The notes below the pieces were generated by a model, which worked only from the letters and a program-made list of their open reading frames with translations, did not search any database and was not told where the DNA came from. Source: Archegozetes longisetosus (taxonomy: Eukaryota; Arthropoda; Arachnida; Sarcoptiformes; Trhypochthoniidae). From it: a stretch of DNA of 64,000 bases. The stretch's first letter is position 1, and each line of letters opens with the position of its first letter. Location: positions 141,072 to 205,071 of the forward strand of contig JAEMBT020000015.1 of the NCBI GenBank assembly GCA_018873245.2. Direction: 5' to 3'. Position numbers and translations under genes: made by a program. Of this stretch, positions 49,489-60,780 are shown one piece after another.

Positions 49489-50701
49489 TTGTATTCTTTG
49501 CATAATGAACCAGAATCTGGACATTTAGGTATCAGTAAAACTTATGCAAAGGTAAGGTCAAGATATGTATGGCCAAGATTGTTCCAATCAGTCCATAATT
49601 ATGTTAAGAACTGTCTTGATTGTCAAAGACGCAAACTATTACCTTATAAAGTAAAAGCCCCTTTGCAACCCATACCAGTGTCTATGCCATTCTCCCACAT
49701 CGGAGTAGATTACTTAGGACCATTCCCACTTACAGAAAATACTAATTGCAATAATACCATTGTTTGCCTCGATTATGCTACCAGGTGGGCTACTACAGCT
49801 GCTGTTAAAGATGCAACAGCTAAATCAATAGCTGAATTCTTCGTGAATTAGATTATAAATATACATGGAGCCCCTTATTATATAACAAGTGATGGCTGAA
49901 GTTACGCAAGAAATTTTTGAAATGTTCAATACCAAACATATAAGGACTACCAGTTACCATCCGATGAGTAATGGTCTGACAGAACGTTTTAATAGTACAT
50001 TAGTAGATATGCTTTCGGCATTCGTAAATAAAAATCAAAGAAATTGGGATAAAGTATTACCCCATGTAACTTTTGCTTATAATTGTAGTGTTCAGGAAAG
50101 TACAGGCTATTCACCTTTCTATTTGACTTATTTAAGGGAACCAGTTTTCCCAATTGATGTTGTTATGAATAAAAAGTTTAACTATGATGTCAATCAGAGA
50201 CTGGCTGATGACATTAAGGAAGCTAGAGTAATAGCTAAGGAGCGTTTGAATGCAGCTCAGGAATTACAGAAAGAAAGATATGATGCAAAAGCTACAAGTC
50301 CTGACTTTAGAGTAGGAGATTTAGTGCTAGTATATTATCCCGTGAGAAAGAAAAATAGGTGCAAGAAATTAGAGCATGAATTTTTTGGCCCATATTCGAT
50401 TATTAGAATCATAGGAAACTGTGATTATGAGGTATTAGAAGTCGAACCTAAGCGGAGAAAGCGGTGGGATATTGTACATGGAAACAGACTTAAACCCTAT
50501 AATGAAGATTCACTCGACCAGTCTTCGGATGAATTAGTTAAAGAAACGGCCGTAGTTGAAAGAAATATAACTCCATTGAATGCCTTGAAGGATGATGTTA
50601 CAAACGCCCACATAAGCACGGTTAAATCTTATTATGCGCCGCCACTTTATAGCAATAAAAATTATTTTTACATTTTTATATTTTCATCGATTCTTACGTA
50701 A
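49489..50701 (+). pseudogene. Ty3/gypsy integrase, one stop and one damaged site
   Basis: An N-terminal HHCC zinc finger (H..E...GHLG to C..C) is followed by the first catalytic Asp in IGVDYLGPFP (about 49700). A TAG interrupts at about 49850. The second catalytic Asp region is TSDG-stop (about 49889-49900). The rest is an open 270-codon frame with SYHPMSNGLTERFN (third catalytic residue, Glu), FAYN.S.Q.STG.SPF, and a C-terminal FGPYSIIRIIG (GPY/F module). Integrase joins element DNA to the genome. The long open 3-prime half suggests moderately recent decay. Confidence 0.9.
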
Positions 50702-52040
50702 TTTTTATTGCTGATTACGAATACCTATTCCAAAATATTCTAAGTCGAAGGGTTTTTCGAGATATTCGACTAAGTTAGATCGAACATTATAATTTTTACA
50801 AATTTAATTAAATATTACATGTGATACATCATTTCAATGTAGTTTTTAAAGGTGAATAAAACTATGAAATCGGAAAAATTTCAAGTCAAATGGCTTCGGA
50901 GTTATTTAATTTTAAGTATTTCGTAGAATATTGTAAAATCTGGATCTTTGATAGGAGCGTGTACGAAATCAATTTTTAAAATATAAGCACTTTATTTAAC
51001 ATAGCCACAAACTACATAAGATTTCACAGGATTTTATAACTGGAAGAAAGAGCCGCCTTCGATCAAAGTTTTGTGAAAACTATTTGAGTTTATGCTTTAC
51101 TTATTAAGTGCAGAGCGATCTCTGGCTCTTAAGCGGTTCAGAAGATATTCGACATTAAAAATTTTTCATAATAGAAAATAGCATTAAAAAGTAGTAAGTA
51201 GAAAGTTAGCGATGCTTATAGTTTGTTTACATTAAGTTCAGCATAAGTTCCAATGAAATAGTTCATAATAGGAGGGATAGATGTCGCTATGGTGGATTTT
51301 GATGCTTATTAATAAATAAATTAAAATTTTTAGTACTTGAATAGAGCCGCCCTCGATCAAATTTTTGTAAAAAATATTTGAGTTTATGCTTTACTTATTA
51401 AGCGCAGAGCGATCTCTGGCTCTTAAACGGTTCAGAGGATATTCGATATTGAAAATTAAAATTTGTTTTAGTCGTCATTTGTGTCAGACACTTTCCCTCA
51501 ACTGGTCAGCGTAGGCAAAAGGTTCAACAGAAGGTTAAGGTTTGGTCAATATAAAGTGAGTTTTTTTTGTTTTTTTAAGTATACTAAGTATATTGATATA
51601 TCTTTTTAATTAGTAATTTTAATTTACTATTACTTTTATTAGTGGTTATCTTTTTTATGTTACTTTTAAAATGTTTTATTTTATTTTTTTAGAATAAAGT
51701 TATACGTAAGCTTGTTAGCAATGCGCATGATTATATACACAACCATTCAAACGTACAGTTAATTCCCATTATACTTACATTCAATAGAAAATTTAATTAT
51801 GATTGTTTTCAAACAAAAAAATTTTTTTCTATTTTTCCGAATTATTTACGTATTGTATATTTAAATAAATGTTATTTTGTAGCTCATAATAGGATTAAAA
51901 TAAAGTTAATAGAAACAATGGGTCCAATTCAAGCGACGATTGAAATATCAACTACAAATAACGGTGAGTTCATCTTGTGGAAGAAGCTAAGTTTATGATT
52001 TAGTAAAGAATAATCAATATAATAAAGTAACATTTTTATC
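50702..52040. other. Region downstream of the gypsy copy, with dispersed and duplicated repeats
   Basis: A segment of about 130 bp is directly repeated at 51037-51173 and 51320-51462 (tgagtttatgctttacttat and gagcgatctctggctcttaa in both), 284 bp apart. The stretch 50710-50880 resembles 56690-56880 (gagatattcgact, gatttcaatgtag), so it is a dispersed repeat, possibly an LTR or untranslated part of a retroelement. At 51919 a short ATG ORF runs into ggtgagttc, a donor-like site; I do not call it a gene. Confidence 0.45.
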
Positions 52041-52042
52041 TT

Positions 52043-53422
52043 TTAATAATGAATTTTCATAATTACTCGGTTTATTCCAGCAATGACAGGTTTGTCAGAT
52101 TTACGCCACAAAACTGGCGATATTTTAGTCAAGGCAGACTCTACAAAACAGGAACACAGTAAAATCATCATTAAGAACAGTATACTTGTTGCTGCAAAAC
52201 CAAATCTATCGACTGGTCGTCTTATACGTTCTGATCTTCTTAGAGGTCTGTCGGTTGTATCAGTATTTATGTCCTGTAATCGTGGTAATATAATTAGGGG
52301 ATCTCGATCTATGCCTAACCATTGATCGTCAATTTCTGTTGCTTCTGAATGATTATCAGATAAGTCTAGAATTTGACCTTCTTCTTCAGTTTCACTATTT
52401 TCGATTTTGTCCTTCTCTATTAAGCTGTTTTCCACAGGCATTGTTCTTATTGTACCCGATGTTTCATTTAAATTTAAATCTTCATCCATATCTATCCCTT
52501 CAAGGTATAGTTCATTATCATCTGACCAAATTTCAAATGATGTGAACCCGGTTGGGTTAAAAAGTTCTGTTCTATCATAAAATAGTTTCATCCTAGAAAC
52601 ATGTACGTTCATTGTTTCATATTTGTCTCTTATTGATTCGACTGAATAAGTGACCGGACCTATCTGGTCAAGGATTTTATACGGTCCATAGAATTGATGT
52701 AAAAGCTTTTGTGATTTACCCTTATATCTACGAGGGTTAAAAACTAGAACTAATTGTCCAATTTTGAAGGTTACTTCTCTTCGTCTTTTATTGTGGTGCT
52801 TCGTATTTCGCACTTGAGAATCCGTTATATATTTACGGGCTAATTCACGTGCATTTTTGATATATTTGTCCCTGAGTGCAACATACTGATCAACATCAGA
52901 AACACCCAAAGACGGTCTTCCCATTGTTATCTCTGCTGGAAATATAGGTTCTCTCGCGTAAGTTAAAACGAAGGGAGAGTAATGTGTACTTTGTTGAACG
53001 CTTGTGTTATAAGCGAATGTTACATGCAGTAAAATCTTATCCCGATCAAATTTTTTGTCTGCTACATAATGAGAAATCATTTCCGCTAACGTTTTATTCA
53101 AGCGTTCCACAAGCCCATTTGCTTGTGGGTGATAACTGGAAGTGCGAATGTGAGCGATTTCATGCTTTTCATAAATCTGTTTACACAAATTGCTCGAAAA
53201 TACTTTTCCTTGATCTGTAACAACTGATATTAAAGTTTGTGTTGAAATTGAATAAAATTTCATCTTGTTCGGATTTTGCCATAACTTAAGATGATTACGT
53301 AAAATTACAGTACCAAATAAGACTTCAAATATAAGTTCAAGATTAACTAATCTGCAGATCATCAAATATTCAGCAAAGCTATTGTTGCCATTAGATTTAA
53401 TGTGAGTCATTACGATGAGCAA
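52043..53422 (-). CDS. Second Ty3/gypsy integrase, C-terminal two thirds (459-aa ORF)
   Basis: A long uninterrupted ORF. The first about 60 residues are unrecognised, and the zinc finger and first catalytic Asp of the integrase are missing. Then come VVTDQGKVFSS (second Asp), SYHPQANGLVERLN (third catalytic Glu), HVTFAYNTSVQQSTHYSPF, GQLVLVF and FYGPYKILDQIG (GPY/F module). An acidic, low-complexity region follows, then PLRRSERIRRPVDR. Near residue 410-435 there is a strongly hydrophobic segment, followed by about 30 more residues. The hydrophobic segment could be the signal sequence of a following envelope-like frame read into pol, but the rest of that frame is absent. It is on the opposite strand to the copy at 45.6-50.7 kb and is distinct in sequence. 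Confidence 0.8.
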   Translation of the reverse strand: MLIVMTHIKSNGNNSFAEYLMICRLVNLELIFEVLFGTVILRNHLKLWQNPNKMKFYSISTQTLISVVTDQGKVFSSNLCKQIYEKHEIAHIRTSSYHPQANGLVERLNKTLAEMISHYVADKKFDRDKILLHVTFAYNTSVQQSTHYSPFVLTYAREPIFPAEITMGRPSLGVSDVDQYVALRDKYIKNARELARKYITDSQVRNTKHHNKRRREVTFKIGQLVLVFNPRRYKGKSQKLLHQFYGPYKILDQIGPVTYSVESIRDKYETMNVHVSRMKLFYDRTELFNPTGFTSFEIWSDDNELYLEGIDMDEDLNLNETSGTIRTMPVENSLIEKDKIENSETEEEGQILDLSDNHSEATEIDDQWLGIDRDPLIILPRLQDINTDTTDRPLRRSERIRRPVDRFGFAATSILFLMMILLCSCFVESALTKISPVLWRKSDKPVIAGINRVIMKIHY

Positions 53423-53837
53423 ATAATAACTTGATAGATCCTAAACTTTATCTAATGAAAATCATTAGAAATCGCTTCACGTTTTGTGAAGCTATCACCA
53501 CTGAAGATTACATTAACTCGATTAGCAGTTATCGTAAATTTTCTACAAAGGAGTATAAATATTAAAAAATATGAAGCTTCTGAAGATAAGAATGGTTTAA
53601 ATTGTTGTCAACCGAATGAGAGAAAGCAATTTGCGTGCGTTCCAATCAATAATTCAAGAATTGCTCGGAATATTTACTAATTTTTCACATCACTCGTTTT
53701 AAACTCAATTTATGTTTTGAAGATAAGCTGAGTAAAAATGGTTTCTAATCGATAAATGCATTTACCGATGAATGAACGTTCGATATGAAAACATTCACTT
53801 TTAATCACTATATCAATTTGACCAATTGGCGAGATAA
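53423..53837. other. Short intervening stretch, no gene seen
   Basis: Flank of the gypsy fragment. A 64-aa plus-strand ORF (53486-53680) has no recognisable similarity. Confidence 0.3.
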
Positions 53838-54620
53838 AGGATGTTGGAAACGGCATAGAAAAAGATATACTACTATGGCAACAATTTGATGGTTGAATCT
53901 ATCTTATCAAGGCATGATACATTGAAACCTTTCTCAAGGTCATCCAAGGTCAAAATCGGAATGAGTTATTTGTAGAAGTAGAAGAGATATCTATGATTCG
54001 TTGGATCCAACGCGAAAATTCGAGTAAAATTATAAAGTATTTTATAATTTATATAAAAAAATGTAAGAAATATCCATGAAAATCAAACTTTTCTTAGCCA
54101 AGCAATAACTTATTTCCATCCGGTACCATAAGGATTTGGAGGTTGTCAAAGCATATTGGGCAATATTTAAATTTTCCCTGAGATGCCCGTCCCTTACTCA
54201 GGGTGTAAAACAGCTTTTATTCTAAAAAATAGAATAAATCATCAAAGATATAATGGTATACTCACAAAGTCCACAAATATTCATAAAAAACATTAAAACA
54301 GTGAAACTTAACAAACATCCCGAACCTGACTTTATCCATATACATCCTATCCAAACTTTCTAATCATTTGTATATCGTTTTTTGTGGATATCTCAGGGAT
54401 TTTTTTACATAAATCAATAAATATAGAATCATTAAACTCGTCTTAATACCGAATCGAATAACATTAAGGTTGTATGTCTACGTCCACAAATAATCAAAAT
54501 CCATTATTTGACCTTAAATGACCTTGAGATCAGTATCAATGTTTGTTTCGATGACACAAGTTCAATTATGTATATATTATTATAGTAGTGCATTTTCTTC
54601 TATGACGTTCCCAACATCCT
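53838..54620. mobile_element. Inverted-repeat element with AGGTCA direct repeats (783 bp)
   Basis: The ends aggatgttgg (53838) and ccaacatcct (ending 54620) begin inverted repeats of about 170 bp. Each arm carries an AGGTCA-N4-AGGTCA motif (aaggtcatccaaggtca at about 53936, and its inverse at about 54510). The same motif sits in the small foldback at 10443-10805, so the two belong to related families. The interior (about 54010-54480) has no ORF. Confidence 0.65.
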
Positions 54621-54839
54621 ATATACAATCAAAAATTCAATAACAAAATATAATTCAAAGTTTTCGGCAGTTACTGACCAAAATAGATCTAAAATTGATA
54701 TTTTATATTCCAAAATTTTAAGAGACTATAATTTTACTGCAAGTAGACCAGTCTTGTGTATATTTATGTATCTGTGTATAAATTTTCTTGCAATGCGACA
54801 TATTTGACTGTTGCTTTTCGTAACTCAATGTGTGTGTTA

Positions 54840-57800
54840 TGGTGTAGTTCTAAGGTGTTTAGCTTTTTTGTAGTGTATGTTGTTTAACTTCTTTGAAAGA
54901 TAGAACTAGTGGTACAATGACCACTTTTTCCATTTTCCACATTTGTATTATTTCTTGTGCAAGTTCTGTATATTTTGTAATTTTTTCTATGTTTGTTTTG
55001 TACGTTGTGTGAGTTGGGTATTACTATATCGATTATGTATACGGTTTTATTTTGTTGGTCTATTAAAGTGTTGTCTAGTTTGTTGTGTTGTATTGTTTTA
55101 CCTGTAATCATAGTTCTGTCGTAGTATGTTTTGTGCGCTTTTTTCTATTACTGTTGGTGGTATGTAGTTGTAATATGATGTGTATGTATCTATTAGTTTA
55201 TGTCGTGTCCTAATTTTTGGTGTATTGCTTGCTATTTAGTTATGTCTGTGTAGGTAATCTGCTTAAGTTAGCATTTTGCATGCTGATGTGATGTATCGTT
55301 TTCTTGCGTATTGCGTATTGTGGCAATTTTTAATGTGTCATCTTTAAGTTTTGTCCTTAAAAATGCATTTTTTGTATCTTTGTGTTTGACTTGATCTTGT
55401 ATAGCCAACATGAATCCTTCCACCTCTCCATAAAGGCCAATAGAACTCAGCCATTTGTTCGACGCTTCTTGATCAACTTGTGGCTGAGTTCATGTGGGTA
55501 CCTTCTATGGAGTTCATTCTGGATCCACGACATCATTTTTGTATTATAAGTTATGTTGTGCAAGTTAATGTTGTAAAATATTTATGTTTGTGTAGATTTT
55601 ATGTATGTTGTATCGCGTAAGGAAATTTCTTAATGTGTCCATCTGTTTGTAGTGTAAATTATTATGTCTATGGGTCCTCATCCTCTTCCTTTCTGAGAAG
55701 AGTGCCTCCGGAAGGTGCTTGTGTTTGAAAGTATTGTTGGTATTTTCCTTTGATGTTCTAATATTGTTTTTATCTAGTGTATAACTCCGAAGAAATATAT
55801 AGGTTTGGGTTTGCCTATGTGTTTGTTACTTTTATTGTGTTGTGTTTATTTGAGTTTTCAATATATTGTTTATTCTGTATATGTATTTGTTTTTCAATGT
55901 TTGCTTTATTTGTGTTCTAGTAGTTTGGATTGTTGGAAGCCTAGATATCTGTAAACACTATTCTCTTCCATTGATTCAAGAATGTCTCTATTTTCAAGAT
56001 TGAATTCTCCAGATACCAGGTCTCTTTTTCTATGTGCAGTTTTGCATTTCTCCAAGCTAAACTCTGTGTGTCTTATGAAAATGCAAGTATAATTTTGAGT
56101 AAATGCTCTAAATGTGCGTTTGTATCTTCATATACTTTAATATAATCCATGTATAACAAATGTGATATCTATTGCGTTTGTTTATTGGTCCGCCAATGGT
56201 GGAGAACTGTGTTTATCTGTTTCCGTACTCCTTCTCTGTAAGCAACACCAACACGAGTCAATTATAACTACTAAAAGATATAGACTTGTATAAGGTTATT
56301 ACTTAAGAACTTAGCTCCACTCGAATATATCAATAACGATATCCATTTACTTTTTTAAAAATCCAGAATTAAGATTTAATTAGTCTAGAGTTTCATTTCT
56401 AAACTTCATAAAAAAGAAGTTCGACACCCTAGCTATCAATTATATAAGATATAATTATTTGTTATTATTGATACATTAATGCATAGGTGGGGACCCCACC
56501 CTCCCCCACTCAACACCCCTAAAAGATTTGCGATTAAGGTTTTCGACAGCAACAAGTGACGCGAGTGGGTTTGCTTGGTTGAGCCGTGTTTTCATAAGAG
56601 CAGATTTTTAAGCTCCATCCCCGTATGGATGGCAGGATGAAATTCATAATTTTATAAATTGACTTTTCAACTGATCTATATGTATTTTTTTAACGCTGGT
56701 TCCGAATATGAAATCCAAACATTATTATATCGAATACTTTTAGAGATATTCGACTTTAAATACTTTATATCGAGTTTTTCCACTTTAAGATTTTTTATTA
56801 TATGATATATGATTTCAATGTAGAGCTTAAAACTTGTTATAATTATGAAATCCGTTTTTCGATATCTATAATATCCTTAGAGAAAATCGTAGATTCATTT
56901 TAAATGTTTACTTTAAGGACATCTAGCGGATACACTAAGTTATACAGAGGTGGGCCCATTGAAAATTCTAATTAGCATGATGACTTCTATTAAAATATAT
57001 CATGAGATCCCGGGTGTATGGATAGTCAGAATCCCATAGACTTATTTTCATCGTTAGAATACAAAATTTAGTGAAGTCACATTTTTCAACTATTCATTTT
57101 ATATATTTGAGCCTGAAATCTGTAACTACTACAAACAGGCTGTCCTTTTGTTACGATATTGGATCAAAAGTTCAGAAACTATTTTAAGTATTTCATTAAT
57201 GTGTGAGTACTCTCTGTGTCATTAAGATTCAATTGAGTCAAGTTTTTCTCTCAATACAAATGCATCAAAATATTTAGTTGATGTTACTCTGCAGTTACCA
57301 GTATCGTGTTAAATGTAAAAATCGCATTTTGTGCTGTTTACGTTAAGGTGTAGTGTAGTTTTCCAGTATTGCATTACGTTTTGTAAAAATACAATAAGTG
57401 TAGGATGTATTAATATTTTGAATATGTGTGATATGTGTATAACCAAATGTGTGGTGTATCCTCAAGCGCTTTTTTGTAATCAATGTTGTGTGTAGATGTG
57501 TGTTGTTAGTATGTCTGTTGTAGGACCATAAAATCTATTAGGAGTTGTTCCTTATATACCATGTAATCTCTATGACAGCCTTTTTGTTCTGTTAAAACGT
57601 TTGTATCTATAAATTTTGATCGTGATGTAAGATGCATTTTATAGGTTGTAGGTAAGCATGTAATAGGTCTGCATTTCGTTGAAAGTTTCGTATCTATGCT
57701 TTTTGCTTTAGTGTAGGTAATTCCTTGTGTGAAAATTTTGGTGTGTCTATTGGATTATGTACGTTAAATGTTTGGCTAACACTAGATGTAGACAAGTTTT

Positions 57801-58530
57801 TATGCCAAAAGTTTTGTATAATGTACACACTAGATGCTTTCCAATTGTTTTTAAATTATTTTAGTTGTTTTTGAGTTATTTCCGTATATATCATTGGCGT
57901 GATGTGTTGTGTGTGTGTGTGATTCCTCTTCTCTGATCAAACTTGCATCCAGATTATGTTTGGCTTGGTTGAACCAAATCGAGGACCAATATTTATGAGT
58001 TATTTTTATAGGTATACCATTATTTTGTTGTTTGTGTTCTGTGTTCATGTGTCTGTAAAATATCTTTTCATTGCCTGAGAATTGTATGTTACGTTTGTGA
58101 TCAGCACTTGTTTGTATCTGTGTAATCATTTTGTAAATGCTGATAATTTTTGTCGTAATACGTCTATGTATTCGCGTGTTTTCGTTGTTTCTCATGTTTT
58201 GTTGGTGTTTTAAATTTATGTATATTTTGCGTGTTTCATTAATGCTTTTGATCTATTATATTTTGTGTAATATATTAATCGACCTAGATTACAGCGAATG
58301 GTGTCTATTTTAAACTCTAAGTGTGACTTCCAGGCTGTTTTTTGGATTTTTTGATTGAGTCGTGACGTAATCTTTAGGCCATGGTGTTATCACAGTGGTC
58401 ATTGTACAATATACAAGTGTATTTAGTTCTTCAATTGTTAAATTTGTGTCTTTGTTGATGTGTTCATTTGTTTTCTCTAGTGATCTTGATGCGTGCAATT
58501 TTCTTTAATCGTGGTCTGTTATATGAATCT
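54840..58530 (-). pseudogene. Non-LTR retrotransposon (R2/R4-type, restriction-like endonuclease), decayed
   Basis: Minus-strand ORF remnants in order. An N-terminal basic region (58310-58498, 57851-58195) has KRNIQFSGNEKIFYRHMN and KYWSSIW. The reverse transcriptase fingers CRPITCLPTTYKM...TEQKGCH lie at about 57560-57675, DYKKAL at about 57465, then HLLYMDYIK at about 56140-56165. The last is the catalytic box, normally YMDD, with the second Asp changed to Tyr. Then come ASNKWLSS...YGEVEGFMLAIQDQV (about 55390-55480), a degenerate zinc knuckle with ITSACKML and DYLHRHN (about 55225-55330), and the restriction-like endonuclease region HNK.D....D....VYIIDI.IPN (54884-55111) ending KVVIVPLVLS with a stop at 54859-54861. 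Frames are repeatedly broken. Foreign sequence interrupts it at about 56240-57300. Confidence 0.85.
56240..57300. repeat. Insertion inside the non-LTR retrotransposon
   Basis: The reverse transcriptase frame should need about 300 bp between the DYKKAL and YMDD boxes, but here they are about 1.3 kb apart. The extra sequence contains a stretch (56690-56880) similar to 50710-50880 next to the gypsy element. No ORF. The exact borders could not be placed. Confidence 0.5.
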
Positions 58531-58717
58531 GTATGTTTGTATAATGTTAAATATTTCTGGTCTATTTTTTCAATTATTATACACACATATTGACTAACAG
58601 TAATAGTGACTACTCGGACATCGACTAGACGGTCACGAACTCAAGTTGATGTGTTAAGGTTACTCTAGTATTTTGTATATTTTCATGTGTCAAACGTGTT
58701 GTTTGCAAGAATTTTCT

Positions 58718-60780
58718 GTAGTATCCTAGATAATGCAACTAAGGCACTTCTGGTAGTCGAGGGGGGTCATCCTATATATAGTTGGAAAGGTCTCAACGAG
58801 TACTGTTTGTTGGGCGGGGTTACAATTGTCTCCGCCCTATTTCAAAAATCGATCATAGTGCCCCCTAGCTTGTACTCCACCCCTACATATTATACATCTT
58901 TGGACTTGTCTTGATGGGTATTACCTACTAGGTGTGGTTATCATAAGCCCCGCCCACTTTGTTAAGGACCAACCGTAAATTACTAATTCTGAGCTCTACC
59001 TCTACATATTATAATCCTCGCATTCATCTTGACAAAAACTACCAATTGGGCGTGATCTCTATTGGCTACGCTTACTTTTATACAATTAATCATTTATTTT
59101 ATTAACTACACTATTCTAGTTATGTTTATGGAAGGAAATCATTAAGCTATATTAGATTGATAAAATTTAAAGAAACCCATAATTTTAATGTACTCTGAGG
59201 TTGTTTAGTTACCCAGAGAACACCGTGTGGAGGTAGACCTCGTGTTATCCGAGGGTTCTGAAATGAACCAAAATTTTTGCCCGTTTGCTCCTGGGCTCGC
59301 CAGAGCTGAAGATTGCTTACGCTTCGCGAAGCTCAAGGGACTGCTGGAATGGTCCCACGTAGACTCGAGACATCCTGGAAGAAGTGTTCAAACCTATGAC
59401 CAAATGTTGGCTTTGGTCTTAGAAACTTCGCAAAGTAACCGTATTTAGCCAACTGAGACGCCAAAAAATTTTCTCTCACGGCCTCTGTTTGGTCACAGCG
59501 ACCAAAGAAAATTATATCCTTTTTTAGATCCCGCCACAGTTGTTCGATTCGTTGGATGTTGACAGATTGGTCACGTCGAGAAACAAAACCTTCACAGTGG
59601 TTAACCATTTCATGGTACGCAAAATCAGATTTTTCCAGGCCTTCGTAGGCTCGCCAGGAGTCGGTGATAATGAAGGAATCGGTGTGTACATGTCGCTCCA
59701 TTGCAGAAAAAGTGTATCGCGATCCTTACGGGGCACACGGACAAGGAATGTAGATTTGTCCTCACGACATATTCCTCCAAATATCCACACTTGTTTTGAA
59801 GCTAGAACTCGCCCATGATGTTATTTGCGAGTACAGAGGTGGGTCTCATCACACTCAACTATTTCCCCTATACCTCCGATTTGCTCAAAAGTATTTGAAA
59901 TGATCACTTCACAAACTTCTCGACAGAACATGAACCAGTTGGTGGCAGTATTTTTATTAATTTGGCAATGAAGCGCAGCATCTGTCACCGACTCATCACA
60001 TACAAAAGCGAAAAGCAAAAAGAGAGCATCTTCAACGCTCTACCGCGATTGCTCGAGAAAAGTCCCTTCTAAAGGGCTTACTTTATTATTGCACAGACGA
60101 CACCAAAATCTCCACCCAAGTTTTCCACGAAGCTCACGAAACTTTTCGTAACGCCCTGTGCAGTTCTTTGTGCGACAGGATTCATTAGAATCTGGTTGCG
60201 AAATTAGACCAGACAGGCTGATTCTGTTCCCAGAAATTTGCCCCATGTTTTGAATGTGAGAGCTGAAAGATCCATTGGTAAAGAAGACGAACCAGGTAAG
60301 CGACGCTTTGTCGCTGATATTTTTGCAATAAAAAAGAGATTTTGTTCGAATGAAACGATTCTGTTGGAAATGGACAATGACATTTATTGAAATACAGAGT
60401 TGGATTAGAAGATGATTAATTGTATAAAAGTGGGCGTAGCCAATGGAGACCACGCCCAATTGGTAGTTTTAGTCAAGATGATAGCGAGGATGTATAATAT
60501 GTAGGGGTAGAGCTCAGAATTAGTAATTTAGGGTTGGTCCTTAACAAAGTTGGCGAGGCTTATGATAACCACACCCAGTGGGTAGTACCCATCAAGTCAA
60601 GTCCACCGATGTATAATATGTAGGGGTGGGGTACAAGCTAGGGGGCGCCATGACCGATTTTTGAAAGGGGCGGAGCCAATTGTAACCGCAACGAACAGTA
60701 CTCGTTGAGAACTTTCCAACGATATATAGGATGACCCCCTCGACTACCAGAAGTGTATTAGTTGTATTATCTAGTACTAC
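58718..60780 (-). mobile_element. Merlin DNA transposon with long terminal inverted repeats
   Basis: The terminal inverted repeats are 58718-59093 (376 bp) and 60411-60780 (370 bp), for example cacttctggtagtcgagggg at 58743 and its inverse near 60734-60755, and tgggcgtagccaat near the inner end. Between them lies a single transposase gene on the minus strand. No convincing 8-9 bp target duplication: the flanks gaattttct and cgacttttt match at 5 of 9 positions. It sits at the 5-prime side of the non-LTR element. Confidence 0.9.
59333..60246 (-). pseudogene. Merlin (IS1016/ISXO2-like) transposase, one stop and one frameshift
   Basis: Merlin transposases have a DDE fold related to bacterial IS1016. 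The best start is the Met at 60244-60246 (MGQISGN), although the frame is open further upstream into the terminal repeat. An N-terminal zinc-binding region (CRTKNC ... CRLC) is followed, after an in-frame TAG near 60040, by ECDET (first catalytic Asp, about 59840). A TAA near 59820 follows, then VWIFGGICREDKSTFLVRVP, then a frameshift near 59700. After that come IITDSWRAYEGL (second Asp) and VNIQRIEQLWRDLK (third residue, Glu). All three catalytic residues are present, so the decay is light: two stops and one shift. The final stop is at 59333-59335. Confidence 0.9.

Larger units (their letters stand above)
45572..50701 (+). mobile_element. Decayed Ty3/gypsy retrotransposon, gag-pol order complete
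   Basis: A plus-strand series of gag, zinc knuckle, protease, reverse transcriptase, RNase H and integrase, in the canonical Ty3/gypsy order (integrase last), interrupted by frameshifts and stops. No pair of long terminal repeats could be recognised by eye: the sequence before gag (45421-45570) was not found again after 50701. The 5-prime neighbour is the inverted-repeat element ending at 45415, which may have truncated it. Confidence 0.85.

Noticed and set aside
51919..51999. Short ATG ORF followed by a gtgagt-like splice donor
   Set aside because: Only about 26 codons and no partner exon could be identified; kept as a remark only.
59540..59818. 92-aa plus-strand ORF in the Merlin element
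   Set aside because: Antisense to the transposase, whose catalytic motifs are on the minus strand.
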